Of a DNA stretch of 64,000 nucleotides, positions 29,152-41,600 are shown piece by piece. Made by a program: the position numbers and the translations under genes. Position 1 is the first letter of the stretch. The number at the start of each line of letters is the position of its first letter. Where the stretch lies: positions 21,561,636 to 21,625,635 of the forward strand of contig JACGWO010000002.1 in the NCBI GenBank assembly GCA_034509735.1. Reading direction: 5' to 3'. This stretch comes from Sesamum alatum. Lineage: Eukaryota; Streptophyta; Magnoliopsida; Lamiales; Pedaliaceae. The notes under the pieces are model-generated. The model saw nothing but the letters and a program-made list of their open reading frames with translations. It had not been told where the DNA came from and did not search any database.

Positions 29152-29955
29152 TCAAGATGTTGCGTATGAGCGCTCTGCGACATAGGCTTTGTCAGCGGAT
29201 CTTGCTGTGTTGTCTGCTGAGTTGACTCGGTCCACCCGAACGTCACCTCTTCCTACCATTTCTCTAAGAAGATGGTAGCATCTAAGAATGTGTTTGGAAC
29301 GGTGATGAGATCTCAGTTCCTTTGCTTGCGCTATTACACTGTTGTTATCATTGAAGATGACAACGGGCTCGGCGATACTAAGCACCACATCCAACTCTTG
29401 GATGTATTTTCTCATCCAAACCGCTTTCTTAGCAGCTTCTGAAGCTGCTATGTATTTAGCCTCTGTGGTGGAGTCAGCAGTGGTTGCTTGCTTGGAACTT
29501 TTCCAAGCCACTACTCCTCCATTGAGCTTGAATACGTAACCCGATTGAGACTTGGCATCATCGTCATCAGACTGGAAGCTAGCATCGCTAAAGCCTTCCA
29601 GGATCAGTTCTCCATTGCCATAGACTAAGAACATTTCCTTAGTCCTCCTTAGGTACTTAAGGATGCCCCTAACAACATTCCAATATGCCTCTCCTGCACA
29701 AGATTGATATCTGTTTGTTACGCTCAAAGCGTAAGCAATGTCAGGCCTGGTGCAGTGGACCGCATATTGGATGCTACCTACGGTAGAAGCATAGGGGATG
29801 ACTTTCATCCTTTCAAGCTCCTCATCAGTCTGCGGGGACTGTTTCTTGGATAACTCGATCCCATGCCTCATGGGAAGGAATCGTCGTTTGGAGTTATCCA
29901 TTCGATATCTCTTTAGGACTTTCTCAATATACGAGTTTTGAGTGAGCCCTAACAT
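29152..29955 (-). pseudogene. E2 RT thumb/connection and RNase H
   Basis: Begins after the RT palm (MLGLTQNSYIEKVLKRYRMD) and runs through YASTVGSIQYAVHCTRPDIA to RNase H (FSDASF, TEAKYIA with Glu changed to Lys, FNDNNSVIA). The acidic set is therefore damaged. The end DRVNSADNTARSADKAYVA differs from E1 because of a small deletion and frameshift. Confidence 0.85.
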
Positions 29956-30783
29956 CCTTTCAGATCTGTCCCTGACAATCTAGATGCCTAGGATGTAGGA
30001 GGCTTCACCCAAATCGTTCATGGAAAACTGGGTTGATAACCATGCTTTTGTATCACCCAACATTCTAATATCATTACCAATGAGTAGAATGTCATCCACA
30101 TAAAGCACCAGGAACACTATAGAGCTCCCACTGACCTTTTTGTATACACAAGGGTCTGATTCGTTTTTGATGAAGCCATAGCCCCGTATTACCTCATCAA
30201 AGCGAATGTTCCAACTTCGGGATGCTTGTTTGAGGCCATAGATGGACTTCTAGAGACGACAGACCTTCTGTTCTTCTCCAGTGACTGTGAAACCCTCCGG
30301 ATGATTCATATAGATCTCTTCCTCAACGAAGCCATTGAGGAAGGGCGTTTTCACGTCCATCTGCCATATCTCATAGTCATACCATGCTGCTATGGCGAGC
30401 AGGATCCGAATGGATTTAGCCATGGCTACCAGCGAGTAGGTATCCTCAAAATCGACCCCGGGTCGTTAAGTGTATCTCCAGACTTGGTTCTCGTTCATGG
30501 AGTCCATTTCGGTTTTCATGGCCTCAAGCCATTTCTCGGAGTAGATGTCATACATCACTTCTCCGTATGTCTTAGGATCGTTATCCAAAATACTGGTCGT
30601 ATTTAGAAAGCCATATCTCACTGGAGGTCTGGACTCTCTAGTAGAGCTACGGAGAATGGGAATGTCAGTGGTGACTGTGGGTGCTAATTGTATCGGAGCT
30701 GGCGATTCAGGAACTAGGGCTGGCTGCTCCTGAGCCTATCCTTCATGCCTAGCATGTTGGACTACTCGAGGTCGGTCAGCCCT
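29956..30783 (-). pseudogene. E2 RT fingers/palm and linker, broken
   Basis: On the minus strand this region matches the E1 RT (YVDDILL box near 30080-30100, MDVKTPFLNG-like stretch near 30335-30360, linker near 30500-30780) but holds several stops and frameshifts, for example a TAG just upstream of 29985. The region is not translatable; plus-strand open frames here are mirror artefacts. Confidence 0.8.
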
Positions 30784-31237
30784 TCAGATGTCTATCCTGA
30801 ATCCTCTAAGTGAGGATTCCACGGCTACCTCTGATGACTGGATTCCATCACTTGATTCCTCAAGGATCAGTTCATCAGGCTGGATATCCTCTGGGAAGCC
30901 TTGCTCCAAGAACACTGCATCCCTTGAAACAAACACCTTTTTGTTCCAAGGGGTCATAAAATTAATGACCCGCAGTTTCTTTAGCGTATCCAACGAACCT
31001 GCATAAGCTAGACCTAGATTCTAGCTTATCTCCTACTAACCTCTTGACGTATGCGGGGCTACCCCACACTTTCAAGTAGTTGTAGGACGCAGGCTTCCCG
31101 TGCCATATCTCAGATGGCGTTTGGGTCAATACACTGGTTGGCGCCAAATTTAACAACTTAGCCGCTGTTTCCAATGCGTAGCCCCAAAAGGACAAGGGCA
31201 ATTTGGTAAAACTCATCATGGATCGAACCATGTCCAA
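30784..31237 (-). pseudogene. E2 integrase C-terminus and linker
   Basis: Two overlapping frames cover MDMVRSMMSFTKLPLSFWGY (Trp intact), SYNYLKVWGSPAYVKR, FVGYAKETAG, then after a shift KVFVSRDAVFLEQGFPED. A frameshift near 30965 separates them. Confidence 0.82.
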
Positions 31238-31256
31238 CAGGGTTTGATTCCTCCTT

Positions 31257-31613
31257 TCAGAAACACCATTTTCTTTTAGATATTATACCATTTTCTTTTA
31301 GATAATTAAGGAACTCGGTACTAAGGTATTCACCGCCTTGGTCTGACCGTAGAACTTTAATTTTGCAGTTGGTCTGGTTCTCCACTTCAAGTCTGAATTC
31401 TTTAAACCTCTCAAGAGCTTCAGACTTGTACCTCATTAGGTAAAGATAACCATACTGTGAATGATCATCGGTAAAGGTTATGAAGTAGGAGAACCCACCT
31501 CGGGCTTGCGTCCTTAGTGGTCCACATACGTCTGTATGGACCAAGTCCAACAGACCTGTGGCAAGCCTGCTTTGTCCTACAAAGAGCTTCTTGGTCATTT
31601 TCCTCTTAGACAA
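31257..31613 (-). pseudogene. E2 integrase core
   Basis: Carries the first Asp (LVHTDVCGPLRTQARGG) and second Asp (LRSDQGGEYLS). Near 31261-31310 the segment encoding EWTPPGTPQLNGVS is gone and a TTTTCTTTTAGAT-containing stretch is repeated, so the reading derails just before the catalytic Glu. Confidence 0.85.
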
Positions 31614-31688
31614 GATTCACAAGTTGGTAGCTCACCCTAGTCCCCTACCTCTAGGTTCTTTGAGTCTACCCAATCTTTTCATCCTTTC

Positions 31689-33032
31689 TTAGGATATGTA
31701 ACCTAGCCTAGCGTGCCACAGTCGTGCGTTCTCGTTATTATCTAGTTTACGTTTGTGTTGAGCGTTAAGAATGAAGTTCGTTTGTTGCAAGATATAGAGC
31801 CCGTTATTTAGTGTACCAAGTAGATGATCAATTCTACACCTCATCAAATAAAAGCAATTTTTATTGATCATAAACTCATAACCACTATTGTCTAACAATG
31901 GAATGGAAATGATGTTTTTAATCATACTAGGTACAAAATAAACTTGCTCTAATTCTATGCTAATACTATCACTAACTACTAGAGTGACGGATCCTACTGC
32001 TTCTGCCAAGATGGCCTTGCCATTCCCAAGCTTTAGGATTATATCCCCGCTACCCAGTTTTTTGCTTCTTTTCAGCATCTGCAAATCATTGCAAATGTGA
32101 GCTCCACAGCCGGTATCTAATACCCAAGATGCAGAATTAGTGACCATATTAACCTCAATCACAAAAATACCTTGGTTTGAGAGGAGCTTGGGGCACTCCC
32201 TCTTCCAATGCCCTTTCTCATGGGAATTGATACATATGCCATATGCCTTCGACTGTTGCTTGGAGACAACATTTCCCTTTCCTTTGCCTTTCCCCTCTTT
32301 GGCAATGGGAACACTCTTCGTGTTCGTAGCTGCTTTGACGGCTTTTCCCTTCCCTTTCTTCCTTTTCCAACGTCCGGCACCCTTGCCTTTCGTTTTAGAA
32401 GTTGAAGCACCTCCAAACAATACCGAAGGCGTGGACTTCTTGGTCGTTGCCTCGTATTGCACCAACATATTAATCAACTCATGAATGCCCTTCTCAAGTG
32501 CGTTCATGTTGTAGTTGACGATAAATTGGTCGAAGGAGGGTGGGAGAGACTGAAGGATCACATCTATGTACGTTTCATTATCGAGGCCTGCCTTTAGGTC
32601 CTCAAGCTTTTCCACCAGGGTAAGCATTTTAACCCCGTGCTCTTGTACAGAGGATCCTTCTGTCATTTTGGTTCCAAAGAACGCCTTGGTCGCGACATAC
32701 CTAGTATGCCGGTCCGGGACTGCATAGCAATCCTTAAGGCGACCCATAATGGAAGGGACATCGTCTAGCCTTTCATATTGCTTCTGAATCTCATTCGTCA
32801 TTAAAGCAAGTATGACGCTACGGACCTTCCGGTTATCCTTATGCCAAGTCTCGAACGTCTCACGTTCTTCTGGCGTGGATCCTTCCGGCAATGTCTTAGG
32901 GAGAGGCTCGTCCATGACGTAGCCTTCGTTCTCGTAATCCAGGACTATTCTGAGATTGCGCAACCAGTCGTTGTAATTGGTTCCATTGAATTTGTTTGTC
33001 TCAAGTATGGTGGAAAGTGGGTTCTTAGACAT
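31689..33032 (-). CDS. gag: E2 Gag-protease, longest intact gag frame
   Basis: 447 codons from MSKNPLSTILETNKFNGTN. Capsid-like region about 1-190 (NDWLRNLRIVLDYENEGY, KQYERLDDVPSIMGRLKDCY, LQSLPPSFDQFIVNYNMN). Basic RNA-binding stretch about 205-260. The knuckle reads CINSHEKGHWKREC, where the second Cys is Ser, so metal binding is doubtful. Protease WVLDTGCGAHICNDLQ follows at about 305-320. The frame runs into integrase (HARLGYIS) and stops there. It is the best template for family E Gag in the window. A normal element would read on into integrase and RT. Confidence 0.88.
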   Translation of the reverse strand: MSKNPLSTILETNKFNGTNYNDWLRNLRIVLDYENEGYVMDEPLPKTLPEGSTPEERETFETWHKDNRKVRSVILALMTNEIQKQYERLDDVPSIMGRLKDCYAVPDRHTRYVATKAFFGTKMTEGSSVQEHGVKMLTLVEKLEDLKAGLDNETYIDVILQSLPPSFDQFIVNYNMNALEKGIHELINMLVQYEATTKKSTPSVLFGGASTSKTKGKGAGRWKRKKGKGKAVKAATNTKSVPIAKEGKGKGKGNVVSKQQSKAYGICINSHEKGHWKRECPKLLSNQGIFVIEVNMVTNSASWVLDTGCGAHICNDLQMLKRSKKLGSGDIILKLGNGKAILAEAVGSVTLVVSDSISIELEQVYFVPSMIKNIISIPLLDNSGYEFMINKNCFYLMRCRIDHLLGTLNNGLYILQQTNFILNAQHKRKLDNNENARLWHARLGYIS

Positions 33033-33541
33033 TTTAAATCTACATTTAAAGCAGAGTGCGCGATCAGCAGAATATAAAAGACGGTGGTTTGATAAAAATA
33101 ATTAAATGCTTGGTCTTTAGTCATTTAATGCTCCCACTATTTATACGAAAACACGGTACTCTCAAATGTGATTTTCGGGAAACCCTTTCCTAGTGGCTTG
33201 GGATCCATAGCGATTTTTCCTATACCCCGCTTTTACGATTCGCATGGAAAAAATCCTGTGGAAGGTATACCATACCATTCTCGTTCCACGAGATTCCCAA
33301 GATTATTGCCTCACCCTTTCACATGATCCCGACGACTCCAAGCGAATCATGTTAATCGGGCGTTAGACCCGACCCAATCAATCGAGCCATAGACCCACTG
33401 CTACCCCCACGACTCGTGAGACAGGTAACAGTGGTCTATTTTTCGTTCATGACACAGTGCAGCTTCTTTTAAGTACAATAACGTGCCACGACTCGTGAGA
33501 CCACGCTATTGACCTAAATCAGCTTCCTCACTGTGCCATGG
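33033..33541 (-). other. E2 leader with twin hairpins
   Basis: Noncoding. Reverse complements of CTCACGAGTCGTGG lie at 33407-33420 and 33486-33499. The outer stem of the upstream hairpin is CAATAGCGTG/CACGTTATTG on the minus strand. The leader is cut at 33541 by the solo-LTR insertion. Confidence 0.75.
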
Positions 33542-33890
33542 TGTCACAGGCTGTCCTTTAACTAGGAGTGTCGGCTGTGACTTGCGGAGGACGTGGGGGC
33601 GATAAGGGGATGTCGGCCCAGCACGTGGGAGCGCAATGGTTCAAGCGGTACGCGATCCGGACGTCGGACAAGGGAGTTGTGGAAAAGGTGCGCTCCTTGG
33701 CCATTTCAAAGACTTTGAATATCTACTGCTAGAACAAGGAAAATTATTTTTAAGCCTATTATAAGGGGGACAACAGTGGTGAGGTCCAGCCAGTCGCCCC
33801 CGTGCAGTGAGGCACTAAATAAGCGATTCCCTTGGGGCATGATGGGGGCCTCAAGGGCCGGCTCTAGGCACCTCGAAGGGAGGGCTAAAG

Positions 33891-36206
33891 TGTTAGAATA
33901 GGTGACCAGAAAGTCAATGGTTTTGGCTGTTCTGAGAACCATTCGTCAATCTGTGAACAAGTAATATTATGTTAATGAATGTAGTAAGGATTCATAGGCA
34001 TGAGTTTGTTGTACTTACTGCTTGCATCGATACGATGTCACAACAAATGCCCACAGACTGAAATAACATTTCGGGAAATTGGAACTACGCTTGGAGGTAG
34101 GTTCATGAAATCAGTTTCACCGAATCAGTCTGAAATACTCCAAGTCAAAGGAATCTCGAGACAGGGCATCGAGAATCCATTTGAGACTTGCACTAAGCAT
34201 CTGCTGTCGTGTTTCATCGACGGGTGACGAGGATCGTCTAAGCAGTGTTAGTGGGTCGGCCTGCTGGGGAGCGGCCGACTGAGGTGACTCGCGGGAATCG
34301 TCATATAGAAGCTACTCGGGCTTGGTCGGTATGACTCGTATTCCCGGTTCCGATAGTACGGGATTAGTCCTCGGACTTGAGGATCACGGCAGTCCCCTAC
34401 ATACTAAGGCTGTATCTTGGATCTGGTGAAATTTGACCGATTATATCACATGGTCATCATAAGCCTCGTCCAGTGCAGTCGGAGTATGTAAGAACGGTGA
34501 ATTCCAAGATAGGATCTGTCCCCTGTCAAAGGATATGACAGCAAGATCTCCTATGCGCTCGGAGATGGTTTAGACTCACAAAGTCTATGGCCATAGCACT
34601 TGATGTAGTGGGAAAGGATTTCCTACGTCGAGTTAAACCTATCTCGAGCATTATGCATAGTTGCCTAGTCAACGATGGGAACCGACCCCTAGACTAAAGG
34701 CCGGGAGACAGGCGACAGTAGGACCGTACCCGTACGTATCGAGCGTCGGTAGGACCGCACCTGCGTATAACTCGGAGCCTAAATGTTCACACCATAAATT
34801 CACCTAGTCTCTAGTGCCATGGACCGTTGCTAGATGGCCACCCATGGTAACGGACTACTTTAGTTATGAAATAATGAAAACTAGGTCCAAGTCTAGCTGA
34901 AAGGTGAACCTAAAGAGTCACACCCGCTACACCAAATGAAAGGGAATTAATTTGGAATTAATTCCGGGAGAAGGTTTAATTTAATGGAATTAAATTATAC
35001 TTCTTGGAGATACAAGCCTCGATGTATTATTTGGAATAATCGGGCTTGAGTTCATAAATTAGATTTATGAATTTTACAAAGCATGGGCTTTCCTTTTAAT
35101 TAGATTAAAAGGGTGAATTAATTAATTAATGGGCTTGGTATTAAATAGGATTTAATATAAAGTCCATGGACTATTTAATTTGGAATTAAATAAAGTCCAT
35201 TCCATTAATTAATTAATGGGCTTAGTATATTAAATAGGATTTAATATAAAGTCCATGGGACTATTTAATTTAGAATTAAATAATCCCATTCTATGGAATT
35301 AATTAATGGGCTTGGTATTAAATAGGATTTAATATAAAGTCCATGGACTATTTAATTTGGAATTAAATAAAGTCCATTCCATTAATTAATGGGCTTAGTA
35401 TATTAAATAGGATTTTAATATAAAGTCCATGGGAATATTTAATTTAGAATTAAATAGGCCCATTCCATAAAGCCCATCAAAATGGATGGACAAGATTTGA
35501 TCTAGAGAATGATGAGATGAAGGGCCATGATTAATTTGACTTAATCAAAGCCTAATTTGACTAGGATTTGACTAGGTCAAAATCCTAGTCAAAGTGTGTC
35601 TCTTTGGAAGAGTTTGAGAAGGAATAGGAATTCCATCTTCTATAAATACTTAAAAAAACACACACTTACACCTAGTATTCTCTACAACTCTCATCTCTCA
35701 TCTCTCTCAAATTCGTCCACCCTCTTTCTTCTCTCCAAGAAATATACTTTGTTCTTCTTGATTTTATTCAAGTTAAGAACGTAAGAGACGCCGGTTGCGT
35801 TAATTGATAGCGTGTACCGATGTCTCTTCTCCCCAATGATTTTCTTGCTAGCACAAGGGTTCGTTGCTTTCCGGTGCAGCGAGTGAGATGATTTAGAGGG
35901 TCTCTTCTTGAGATCTTGGTGCAAAACGGGGAACAATGCATGTAGCCGAACGAAGACAAAACTACAACCGGGTAGGTTCTTTAATTATGGTTTTCGTTTC
36001 TAATTCTATGGCCTCCATGTTGTGTTTTATTGAACATGAGATACACCGAACGCCCGGGAGAATCAAGGGCACACCCCTTGATTCGTTTATGTATATTATG
36101 CATAGTTTAAATTCCATTTAATTATGCTTTGTAATTTTTATTACGCACTATTCCGCGCTTCCGCTATACGCGCTCATCTCCCGGGCCGATCCACCGATTT
36201 CTTTCA
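33891..36206 (+). repeat. 5' LTR of A2
   Basis: 2316 bp, TGTTAGAATAGGTGACC to CTTTCA. It has the tandem repeat at 35107-35459 (four units), a TATAAATA near 35641 and the R/U5 hairpin near 36060. Confidence 0.97.
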
Positions 36207-36207
36207 G

Positions 36208-36220
36208 TGGTATCAGAGCC
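36208..36220 (+). other. Primer-binding site of A2
   Basis: TGGTATCAGAGCC, one base after the LTR; complementary to initiator tRNA-Met. Confidence 0.93.
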
Positions 36221-36446
36221 CGGTTCGGTGTATAGGCCTAGAATTCTATGTGCTATGTGCGTTTAAGCATGATAAACGTGTTTTAATTTACGTTTATAGC
36301 ATGTTTATCGTAGATATTTATTGGCGTTTAATTTTGCATGGGATTTTGGATCTTGGTTTTCTTGAATGTGTTTATACATGTTCTAGGGTTTTATTTATCT
36401 TGTGGTTCAGAAAAATTGCATGAAAAATCGAAAAGAAGTGAAAAAC

Positions 36447-36705
36447 GGCGAACCGGCAGCAGCAGCACGCTGGCCGCGCGCACAGGGGCGCGGCCGGGCG
36501 CGCGTGCAGGCAGGGGCCTGCGCGCGCCCGGCCAGCGCGCCCAGCGTGCGCGGACAGCGCGCGCGCTGTGCCGGCCGCGCGCGCAGGCATGGGCGCCTGC
36601 GCGCGTGCGCGCGCGCGCAAGCGCTAGGCGCAGGCGCGCGCTGTGCGCGCAGGCAGAGGAGCCTGCGCGCGCGCGCGCGCGCCTGGCCGGCCGGCTGTGC
36701 CGTTT
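36447..36705. other. CpG-rich island in A2 leader
   Basis: About 260 bp of GCGC-rich sequence, AT-rich on both sides, about 240 nt after the primer-binding site. No gene is supported despite open frames on both strands. Confidence 0.8.
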
Positions 36706-37384
36706 TCCGTTTCTCTCCCGTTTTTGGCTCGTTTTTCAAAACTGTTTTTACTGTATTATTTCTATGATATTTTCTGCATTATTCTGAACCCGTTGACTTA
36801 GAATATTTATTTTTGAGATTTGGAATTTTCTAAAATAAATATTGCTTGGTTGATGAGGAAAGGGTTTCCTAACAAGATTTAATTTTTGCAATGGTTGCAC
36901 CAATGATCAAAATTCACATGTGAAATTTCGCAATAATTTCTGCGTTTTATGATGTTGGACATCATGGTTATTTTATGGCTTGAGTATGAGTAGATCTTGA
37001 CATGTATTAATATTGCACGAATGTTGGATTTTGGAATTCTTGAATAAATGGGCATATTCTTGAATTGTTGATTTTTGTGTTTCAGAAAAATTTGATTTTT
37101 CTGTATAATTCTGGGAATTTTTCTTAATTAATTAACTTGGGGCATTTTAACTTTGGTTGAGATTTTATATTTCATAGAATTAATATTGCCTTGTTAATTA
37201 TGGAAAAGGTTTTCCAACAAAAATCGTTGTGCATAGGTTGCACTATTATCCAATGTTTGGTGTGGATATTTTACATGTAGTTTCTGCATTTATTTTATGG
37301 TATGGATTATCATGGATGTTGGTATAGCATATTTTACGTGGGATATGTATTTGTGCTATTTGTGTTAATTGATTTGACAAAGGA

Positions 37385-37868
37385 TGATCACAAAGCCCCT
37401 AGACCGCATGTATGGTTTATTTACATTTATTTGTTGGGTTGTGGCCTGTGTGCCTCTTTATTTTCCTCTCTGTCTCTCTTCTAGTGCCTTGGAATAATAA
37501 GGCTTTCTCTCTCCCTCCCAATGTACTCCCCCAAATGTTTAATTGGGGTTTCTTATTTTATGATGTAATGAGAGTAGAATTAGTGGTGAGGTTTTATTCT
37601 TTTTTGTAAATAAAAGCTGCAAGAGAAGATAAGCCCAAGGTGTTGGAGGCCCATGGAGGTTGCCATCAGATGGCCCACGGAGGATCCATGGAGAAGAAGC
37701 CCGGTGTAGGCCCACGATGGAGAGCCCAAGAAGATAAAGAGGACTTACAAGGCCCATTGCATGTAATGGGTTATTAAAACTTGTAATAGTGTAGGGCCTA
37801 CCCTTAGATTGACCATAGATCCACTGCGGGCTCAGTGGGTCGCATAGGTTTGGGCTTGTGATCATCCT
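37385..37868 (+). other. A2 leader structured-RNA domain
   Basis: Same arms as A1 (GGATGATCACAAAGCCC and GGGCTTGTGATCATCC) and the same GATCCACTG/CAGTGGGTC hairpin around CGGGCT. Confidence 0.65.
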
Positions 37869-38137
37869 ACAGGGCGTGCTAGACTTTATTTTGCATGCGA
37901 TGCGTATTTTATGCTTATGATTATTCTATATGCTTTATGTATGGTTACATTCACGCTTAGAATATTTCTGCCATAACGCACGCAATGCAATACTTAATAT
38001 GTGATGAGGTCTCGTTCTATCAAAACTCTCACTTGGTTACACCAAGTTAAATATAGACCCTTAATAAATGGACTAGGACTCTGGGAGTCTGTCCAAGCCT
38101 TCCATCCATGGCAAAAGTGAGGAAGATCTTTTAGGTC

Positions 38138-38252
38138 GATAGCGTGGTCTCACGAGTCGTGGCACGACTATCGTGCTTAAAAGAAGCTGCACTTTGTCAT
38201 GAACGATGAGTAGACTACTGTTACCTGTCTCACGAGTCGTGGAGGTAGCAGT
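38138..38252 (+). promoter_or_regulatory. A2 twin leader hairpins
   Basis: CTCACGAGTCGTGG at 38149-38162 and 38229-38242 with the stems described for A1. They are followed by TCTCGT/ACGAGA (38357-38371) and GGTAT/ATACC (38374-38386). Confidence 0.65.
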
Positions 38253-38601
38253 GAGTTTATGAATCGGTTGATTGGGTCGGGTCTAACGCCCGAATAAACG
38301 TGATTCGCTTGGAGTCCTCGGGATCACGTGAAAGGGTGAGGCAATTATCTTGGGAATCTCGTGGAACGAGAATGGTATGGAATACCTCCCATGGGTTCTT
38401 TTCCCATGCGAATCGTAAAAGCGGGGTATGGGGGAGATCGCTGTGGATCCCGAGCCCACTAGGAAAGGATTTCCCGAAAACAACGTTTGAGAGTGCCGTG
38501 TTTTCGTAGAAATAGTGGGAGAGGTTAAGGACTAAAGACCGAGACTTAACCAAAATATTACTTCATTCTGCTTATTATTTTCTGTTTCATATATGTTGTG
38601 A

Positions 38602-41600
38602 ATGTCTAAGAATCCACCAAACACACATCACTAAAGAGGCTCATTAAAAGGAACCAATTAGACGAATTGACTGCGAAATCTTAAGATGGTCTTAGATTTC
38701 CAGAACCTTAACTCACATACCGGAATGAGGACGTTCCTCAGCCCTTGCCGGAGGGGTCGACAACTAAGGCAACGCTTGGCGTTCAAAAGTTGAAGGATGA
38801 CCACCGACAAGTAGGATATAATGATGTTGGCTTAAACTATGCTTCGTTTGCATCATGTCTATATGGTCTTGGACCAGCATGTGGGGTAAAATGCAACGAA
38901 GGCATGTTTGGAGCTAAGATGACGGAAGGGATGTCGGTACAAAAGAACATGGAGTGATGATGCAATCCCTAGTGGAGAAGCTCAAAAGACCTCCACGTCA
39001 GTCTTAGAGACGTACATTGACATGATCCTTCAGTCTCTTCCTTCCTCCTACGAACCATTAATTATCAACATGAATGAGCTTAGAAAAGATCTTCATAGGT
39101 TGGTAATTATGTCGGTCTAGTACGAGGCAACGATTGCAAAATCTGCGCCGTTGGTACTAGTAGGAGAGGCTTCAACCTCCATAGCGAAAGGCAAGGGTGC
39201 CAGACGCTAAAAGAGGAAGAAGGGTAAGGTAACATCAACTATTGCAGCACTTCAAGTGTTGTTCCTTTACAACACAAGGTGGAGGTAAAGGAAAGAGCAA
39301 AAGGTTCAAGCAGTCAATAGATTCTAAGAACGTAAGCATTTACTGTCGTAAAAAGGGCCATTGGAAAGGGGAGTATTCTAAACCCCTCTCCAATGTAGGT
39401 AAAATTTGATATTGAGTATTGACATGATCACTTTTTACTCTATTTGGTATTTGATACCATTCCTATCACTAATCTGCGGGTGGTTTGCAGAAAGTGAATA
39501 AGGACTTAAAAAGCCAAGAACAGTTCTAGGATTCAACAATGGCAAGGTCCATTGATGAAAAGGACTAGAGACTTGTTAGGCCCATAATCGTGATCATGTT
39601 AGGGTAATATAGGAATTACGTAACCTAGCTTGATCAAAAGTATGTCTCTTTGTTGGACAAAGGTTTTATTACATACATATTTGATCAAACAAAATTATTG
39701 AATATTGATTCATGTTTGCTAGTGTTTGTACGTAAATTCCTAAAATACCATCCTATAAAAGGTTTATGGATACTCAAAATTCAAATTATTTAAATGGATT
39801 AATCAAGACCAACTTACAGATTTGGCATCTACAACAGCTAGGACGTTTCTTCTTATTAAAAGATAAGTAAATTGGAAAGTTCGATGAATCTAGAAATAGA
39901 TGATTCGAATCGACTAAATTTACAAGTCTTTTATGAAGAAGAAAGTCCGAAAGCTCTTTGTTGGACAAAGTATGCTTGCCAAATAGTCTATTGGAAGGGA
40001 GCCAATAAGACAACTGTAGGTTACTAATACACAAGACCATAAGAGGGTTCAAAAGTCTAAAGATCCCATAGGAGGTTTGGGAATTAGACTTAAGGAGGTG
40101 AACCATAAATGGTTGCAAAATTAAACCTGTTTCGATAGGATCGAAAAGGCCGTGTATTTAGTGGGAGCCCTTGAGCATCCAAGTTGAGAATGGAATTCTC
40201 AATGAAACATTTCCTATAAAGGCCAAATATGACGGTCTATGATAAAGGGAATGATCGAATCTCGTTGGACGAAGATCCATCGAAGTTTCGCCCAATTACC
40301 TTAGCCCGTGTAGACGTAGACTCAAAATTGCCAACGTAAGGAACATGGCACTTTGCTAGGAGTCAAGCACAAGGAGCCATGGTTTGGCAAGCCTATGTCC
40401 CGACAAAGTTCTTGAGCATGTAGAAGGATCCTACATACGTCAAGGGACTAGTGGGAGGCAAATTAGACTCGGTGTCTGGTTTGTGTAGGTTGACGACAGA
40501 ATAATGCTAAAACGTTGCTTATAATTGCATTTCTATCTTAAATTGATCATATTCCAAGTCCCCTTAAGAACGAACCCGAATGTCGTAAAAGGTACGAGTG
40601 ATCGGGATATGTTCGGTCAAATTTGGATAGTAATCCAAATGACCTGCGGAATGTGATGTTGGACATCGTAGTAGGATTTATGGAGAGGAGCCATAGAATC
40701 CACTAGGAAATTCAAACAAGGTTTGAAACACCGCATAACTGGAATATTCGTTTTGACGAGCTCATACGGAGCATGACTCGATCTTAAACGACGTAGTGAT
40801 CAGTGGGAGTAGAAATGGCGTTCCAAGTGTTTAAGTGTGTAATGTCTTGATTCATGGATGAATTCAAGGCATTAGGAATCACTAAAACACAAACCGTAAC
40901 TCACGAAAATTCTCCATGACATTTTAGGGATCCCACATACATTTCATGAATTGAGCTTTTCAAAGACTCAGTCATGGTGGACTGATGAGAAAAACTCATA
41001 TATGTAGAGAGACAAGTTGTTCAAGACTCAGTCATAGTAAGACTGATGAGAAAACTTGGATACTATGCATAAAGCATCAAGCCATTCAAGACTTAGTCAC
41101 GGTGGACTAATGAGAAGGCTTGGATGTTGAGTATCCCCTACGTCTCAACCCTAGGCAAACATATGATATGTTTACTCGGTGCATAGGAACCGATGTTGAG
41201 AGTGCTTCTAGCATGGCTCAACATAAATCGGTAATGCACTGAGGGGTTGAAGACAGCAATCAAGAACGATCCTTAGTACCTAAATAAGGACTAAAGATGT
41301 GTTCATGATGCACTGTCTGTTGAGAGTTGTTTTGGAAGGCTAGAGCGATACTAGCTTCCAGAGCATAAGTGAAAACCAGTTAGTCTCAAAGGTATGCACA
41401 GTCAGGCCCAATGACGAGTGCATCGGATAGTGGTCACTGATGAAGACCGCGTCCATAGGATGGACGTGGCGCCTAGCACGACCAAGCCATGTTTGCCTAA
41501 ATGGCAGGCAACTTGGCTATGGGAGTATTGGCACGAGATCTCATCACAGATCCACGAAAATATTCTTAAACAACCACCATCTCTAAGAGGCAATGGTGGA

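Larger units (their letters stand above)
29099..33541 (-). mobile_element. Copia-type LTR retrotransposon E2 (family E) interior
   Basis: Minus strand. RNase H/RT end at 29150, gag start at 33032, leader with twin hairpins to 33541. The leader stops at CCATGG, where a foreign GC-rich segment begins; the rest of the leader, primer-binding site and 5' LTR are not found to the right. Together with the LTR fragments at 17959-18660 and 28867-29098 it forms one old, disrupted copy facing E1. Confidence 0.88.

Noticed and set aside
30226..30733. Plus-strand frames in the E2 region as genes
   Set aside because: They are mirror frames of the minus-strand RT and linker pseudogene.
36208..36220. tRNA gene suggested by tRNA-like bases after LTRs
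   Set aside because: The match is only the 13-base complement of a tRNA 3' end, i.e. a primer-binding site; no cloverleaf is present.
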